NCBI GenBank assembly: GCA_963694535.1
Contig: CAVODE010000084.1
Location: forward strand, 1-7,306
From: UBA2979 sp963694535
GTDB taxonomy: Bacteria > Chloroflexota > Dehalococcoidia > UBA2979
Direction of reading: 5' to 3'
DNA length: 7,306 bases
Numbering within the stretch: position 1 is the first letter of the stretch; every line of letters begins with the position of its first letter. Under the pieces are notes generated by a model. That model had not been told where the DNA came from, made no database searches, and saw only the letters and a list, made by a program, of their open reading frames with translations. Both the position numbers and the translations under genes were made by a program. Shown one piece after another: positions 6,149 through 7,306 of the stretch.

Positions 6149-6577
6149 TTATTTCAGGGGCGAATAGTCTGTCGCCGTCATATAACGTCGCTCGACACCT
6201 GCTAATATAGGTCCATTCGCATTGGAGGCGTCAGAGACCGCTTTCCACTCTGGGTCCTGCCCGAATGCTTGCCACGAAGCGTTAGCGGCTTCCTGACTTG
6301 CGTGTTCTAGTACGTATATCAGTGTGTCATCCGCATCCTCTTCGCTAGTGGGCGACCAGAAACCGACTATTTTCATGCCATTATTTTCAAATATTCGGAT
6401 AGTGTGGTCGCGGAAACGAGCATGAAGATTTTCCAAATTGCCTGGTGTCGCCGTGTAGATCCTAAGCTCATACACCTTACCGGCTTCCTGCGCAGACGAG
6501 CTGACGAAGAAACCAGCGCCTAGGCCAATTATCAGTGATAGTAGGGAAAAGCCAACGGTTTTTCTGATTTTGCTCAC
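6149..6577 (-). CDS. NIPSNAP family protein with signal peptide
   Basis: The 142-residue product starts with a signal peptide (M-S-K-I-R-K, hydrophobic 8-25, likely cleavage after S-S-A29), then a single NIPSNAP domain, a dimeric alpha/beta-barrel-like fold. The family signature is clear: V-Y-E-L-R-I-Y-T (35-42), G-N-L-E-N-L-H-A-R-F-R-D-H-T (about 46-59), F-E-N-N-G-M-K-I-V-G-F-W-S-P (about 63-76), L-I-Y-V-L-E-H, A-x-x-S-W-x-A-F-x-x-D-P-E-W (C-terminal half) and a closing T-D-Y-S-P. The biochemical role of bacterial exported NIPSNAP proteins is not known; the fold is related to dimeric ferredoxin-like barrels, some of which handle haem, but no such activity is shown here. The start codon is GTG (6577-6575 on the - strand) behind AGGAG (6588-6584) at a six-base spacing. 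An ATG overlapping it by one base is out of frame and is followed at once by TGA. The gene converges on the membrane operon and diverges from the TPR gene. Confidence 0.93.
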   Translation of the reverse strand: MSKIRKTVGFSLLSLIIGLGAGFFVSSSAQEAGKVYELRIYTATPGNLENLHARFRDHTIRIFENNGMKIVGFWSPTSEEDADDTLIYVLEHASQEAANASWQAFGQDPEWKAVSDASNANGPILAGVERRYMTATDYSPLK

Positions 6578-6581
6578 ATTA

Positions 6582-6588
6582 CTCTCCT
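6582..6588 (-). promoter_or_regulatory. Ribosome binding site of the NIPSNAP gene, fixing a GTG start
   Basis: On the - strand AGGAGAG is followed by TAAT and then GTG. This spacing selects the GTG, because the neighbouring ATG (6579-6577) reads directly into a TGA stop. Confidence 0.75.
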
Positions 6589-6618
6589 GTATTCAGTCGT
6601 TTTTTATTAACCTTAACG

Positions 6619-6626
6619 AGTATAAT
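6619..6626. promoter_or_regulatory. Overlapping -10-like hexamers in the divergent intergenic region
   Basis: TATAAT (6621-6626) is a perfect -10 on the + strand, and TATACT can be read on the - strand over 6624-6619. The - strand version would give a leader of about 35 bases for the NIPSNAP gene, the + strand version about 126 bases for the TPR gene. No good -35 lies at the right distance on either strand, so activator dependence or chance are both possible. Confidence 0.28.
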
Positions 6627-6629
6627 CAA

Positions 6630-6701
6630 GCGACTAGTAAATAGCGACTCACAGAACCTTCCAAAAGTGCGGCTTTACAGGATGAGACTAGTCGCTATTT
6701 A
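6630..6701. repeat. Interleaved inverted repeats between the NIPSNAP and TPR genes
   Basis: TAAATAGCGACT (6638-6649) is perfectly inverted as AGTCGCTATTTA (6690-6701), with 40 bases between the arms. The flanking GCGACTAGT (6630-6638) is also perfectly inverted, as ACTAGTCGC (6687-6695), using part of the same right arm. The left side thus carries GCGACT twice, 14 bases apart, and the right side can pair with either copy. No T run follows, so it is not a simple terminator. It could be paired operator sites for a regulator of the divergent genes, or a switchable leader hairpin. The repeats are seen directly; the role is inference. Confidence 0.75.
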
Positions 6702-6758
6702 ATCCGAATGTAGCCTGATATCTTGCATGTAGCTTAAAGTGTTGAGCAGAGAACTACT

Positions 6759-7306
6759 ATGAAGAAGCGACTTACCATAGCCTTGCTTATTTTCCTCGCA
6801 AGCCCACTTGGGCCTGTTTACGGACAATCTGAGTCATCTTTGGATTCCTTGGATGAAATAGCGCTTTCGCGTGCTTTGTTAAATGATCAGCAAGACCGCT
6901 TTGGAACTTTGGATTCACGACTAATAGAGCCGCTCGAGCAATTGGCGGATGTGCTGATGCAGCTAAATCAATTTGATGAGGCGCACGCCATCCTCGACCG
7001 GGCCATGCAAATAGCCCGTGTCGAGAATGGTCTATATACCGAAATTCAACGGCCCCTACTTGAAAAGAAAATCGAAAACTTTGCCAATCGAGGAGATTGG
7101 GACAAAGCTAGAGAAAATATGGAGCACTTGCTCTGGCTCTATACCAATAAGAGCTTACATGTTGATCAGGTATTGATCGACGATCTTCTGGTATTGTCGC
7201 GATCGCACCTGCGCGCCCTAGCCGAAGATAATAGTGCATGGCAGGGCTACCACTTTAGACAATCATCTTGGATTAGATGGCTCGCGCTTGGTGTGGCTGA
7301 GAATCT
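6759..7306 (+). CDS. Exported tetratricopeptide-repeat protein (3' partial)
   Basis: The frame is open from ATG 6759 to the right edge, giving 182 residues of an incomplete protein. It begins with a clear signal peptide (M-K-K-R, hydrophobic 5-18, likely cleavage after V-Y-G22). The mature part is helical and acidic, with TPR-like helix pairs: L-I-E-P-L-E-Q-L-A-D-V-L-M-Q-L-N-Q-F-D-E-A-H-A-I-L-D-R-A is written here in pieces as L-A-D-V-L (first helix) and F-D-E-A-H-A-I-L-D-R-A (second helix), then G-D-W-D-K-A-R-E-N-M-E-H-L-L-W-L-Y as a second unit. Such proteins usually act as periplasmic or outer-membrane scaffolds for partner proteins; the partner is unknown. The ribosome binding site is weak (AGCAGAGAA, 6746-6754 region). 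The gene diverges from the NIPSNAP gene across a 181-base region carrying the inverted repeats. Confidence 0.85.
   Translation, partial: MKKRLTIALLIFLASPLGPVYGQSESSLDSLDEIALSRALLNDQQDRFGTLDSRLIEPLEQLADVLMQLNQFDEAHAILDRAMQIARVENGLYTEIQRPLLEKKIENFANRGDWDKARENMEHLLWLYTNKSLHVDQVLIDDLLVLSRSHLRALAEDNSAWQGYHFRQSSWIRWLALGVAEN

Overview
The window looks like the chromosome of an aerobic gammaproteobacterium, probably a marine or other aquatic heterotroph. The grounds are moderate GC, an MltB-type lytic transglycosylase carrying a C-terminal peptidoglycan-binding domain, a haem A synthase (implying an aa3-type oxidase), a membrane-anchored AraC-type regulator, a secreted NIPSNAP protein and an exported TPR protein. 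The phylum call is inference from gene content; there is no rRNA or other marker. I saw no insertion sequence, integrase, tRNA, CRISPR array or phage gene.

Left block (1-3094, all +): the 3' part of a lytic murein transglycosylase, then a haem A synthase (ctaA), then, 18 bases later, a saccharopine-dehydrogenase-like NAD(P)-dependent oxidoreductase. The last two are probably co-transcribed. A 327-base gap without a convincing gene follows (3095-3421).

Middle block (3422-6038, all +): a regulator with about seven predicted membrane helices and a C-terminal AraC DNA-binding domain (TTG start). After a 127-base AT-rich gap containing a 15-base palindrome come two small multi-pass membrane proteins that are tandem paralogues, and a 55-residue single-helix membrane protein. 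The paralogues share a gap-free spacing of two histidines, a D-x-R-x-L-G motif, a lysine and a C-terminal G-R-(F/W)-I motif. My reading is a small membrane module of unknown function, possibly haem-binding, next to its likely regulator. This is the part of the window most likely to be undescribed.

Right block (6104-7306): a strong bidirectional hairpin terminator separates the middle operon from a convergent, signal-peptide-bearing NIPSNAP protein on the - strand. A 181-base divergent intergenic region with a pair of interleaved inverted repeats then leads to a TPR-type exported protein on the + strand that runs off the right edge.

Starts were re-chosen for the first membrane paralogue (GTG at 4647 rather than 4563) and for the 55-residue protein (ATG at 5871 rather than TTG at 5856), because each chosen start has a good ribosome binding site and the longer version does not.
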